Assembly (NCBI GenBank): GCA_041687075.1
Contig: JAWLCO010000096.1
Location: 1 to 14,943 of the forward strand
Reading direction: 5' to 3'
From: ZC4RG25 sp041687075
Lineage (GTDB): Bacteria > Pseudomonadota > Alphaproteobacteria > Rhizobiales > Hyphomicrobiaceae
DNA length: 14,943 nucleotides
Shown: piece by piece, positions 14,719 through 14,943 of the stretch
Layout: each line of letters starts with the position of its first letter
Numbering within the stretch: position 1 is the first letter of the stretch
Translations under genes and position numbers: made by a program
The notes under the pieces: model-generated
Database searches by the model: none
Told to the model about the DNA's origin: nothing
Seen by the model: the letters and a program-made list of their open reading frames with translations, nothing else

Positions 14719-14943
14719 GCCGCACTCCCTCTGGTACCCCAACAGCGGGAAATATACATATTCTAGTGTTGATAGCCGGTTAGCGTTGACCCGTTTCAGA
14801 AAAATCCGGGTCGCTGCCGATCGGAAACGTCGCTTAAGCAGCAGCGGATCGTGTCCCCAGACGTGGTGTAGCTGACGGCGAGCACACCGTTGGTCGCCGG
14901 CTCGGCCGGGACGCGGGTCAGGCCGCCATGTCCGGCAGTCCGA

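Noticed and set aside
14796..14942. A 48-codon open frame on the minus strand running in from the right edge, in GC-rich sequence
   Set aside because: It is too short, with no motif; it could be the 3' end of a gene beyond the window. I see nothing else certain in 14743-14943.
1..14943. CRISPR array, tRNA or rRNA genes
   Set aside because: No regularly spaced repeats were seen (the only exact tandem repeat is the 50-bp IS end, with no spacers), and no tRNA cloverleaf or rRNA-like sequence was recognised by eye.

Overview
The window looks like chromosomal DNA of a GC-rich alphaproteobacterium. The case rests on a complete-looking Tad/Cpa pilus core in the alphaproteobacterial gene order, strongly G/C-ending codons in its first half, and a TTAA-N7-TTAA site (the consensus of the alphaproteobacterial regulator CtrA) upstream of the pilin gene. 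No species can be named from the sequence alone.

Layout. (1) Positions 1-1270 hold two decayed remnants of IS66-family transposase genes, both on the minus strand; the right-hand one is the more degraded. (2) Positions 1271-1732 carry no convincing gene but include the likely control region of the pilus locus. (3) Positions 1733-9978 are the Tad/Flp pilus locus, all on the plus strand: flp pilin, a hairpin terminator/attenuator, cpaB, cpaC (secretin), a small lipoprotein, cpaE, an L,D-transpeptidase translationally coupled to cpaE, cpaF (motor ATPase), tadB and tadC (inner-membrane platform). Prepilin peptidase, TadD/TPR and TadE/F/G minor-pilin genes are not in the window. Codon use changes sharply inside tadB, near codon 37, and stays less GC-biased through tadC. 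(4) Positions 10117-11940 encode a large polytopic membrane protein resembling GT-C/STT3-type glycosyltransferases. (5) Positions 12060-13340 are an IS3-family element (orfA/orfB, -1 frameshift) whose last 50 bp are duplicated in tandem. It abuts the 3' remnant (13341-13636) of a second gene homologous to the C-terminus of the 10117-11940 gene. (6) On the minus strand, 14718-13654, a SAM-dependent methyltransferase and a small four-TM DMT/ArnE-like transporter form a tight pair with lower GC.

How it fits together. The pilus genes supply subunit, secretin, periplasmic coupling protein, localisation ATPase, motor and platform. The L,D-transpeptidase may tune the cell wall around the machine. 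The GT-C-like protein, its broken paralogue and the lipid-carrier-type small transporter suggest a surface-glycan or protein-glycosylation module beside the pilus locus; pilin glycosylation is a possible but unproven link. Insertion sequences flank the region on both sides, and the IS3 copy lacks a visible target duplication, so the right side has probably been rearranged.
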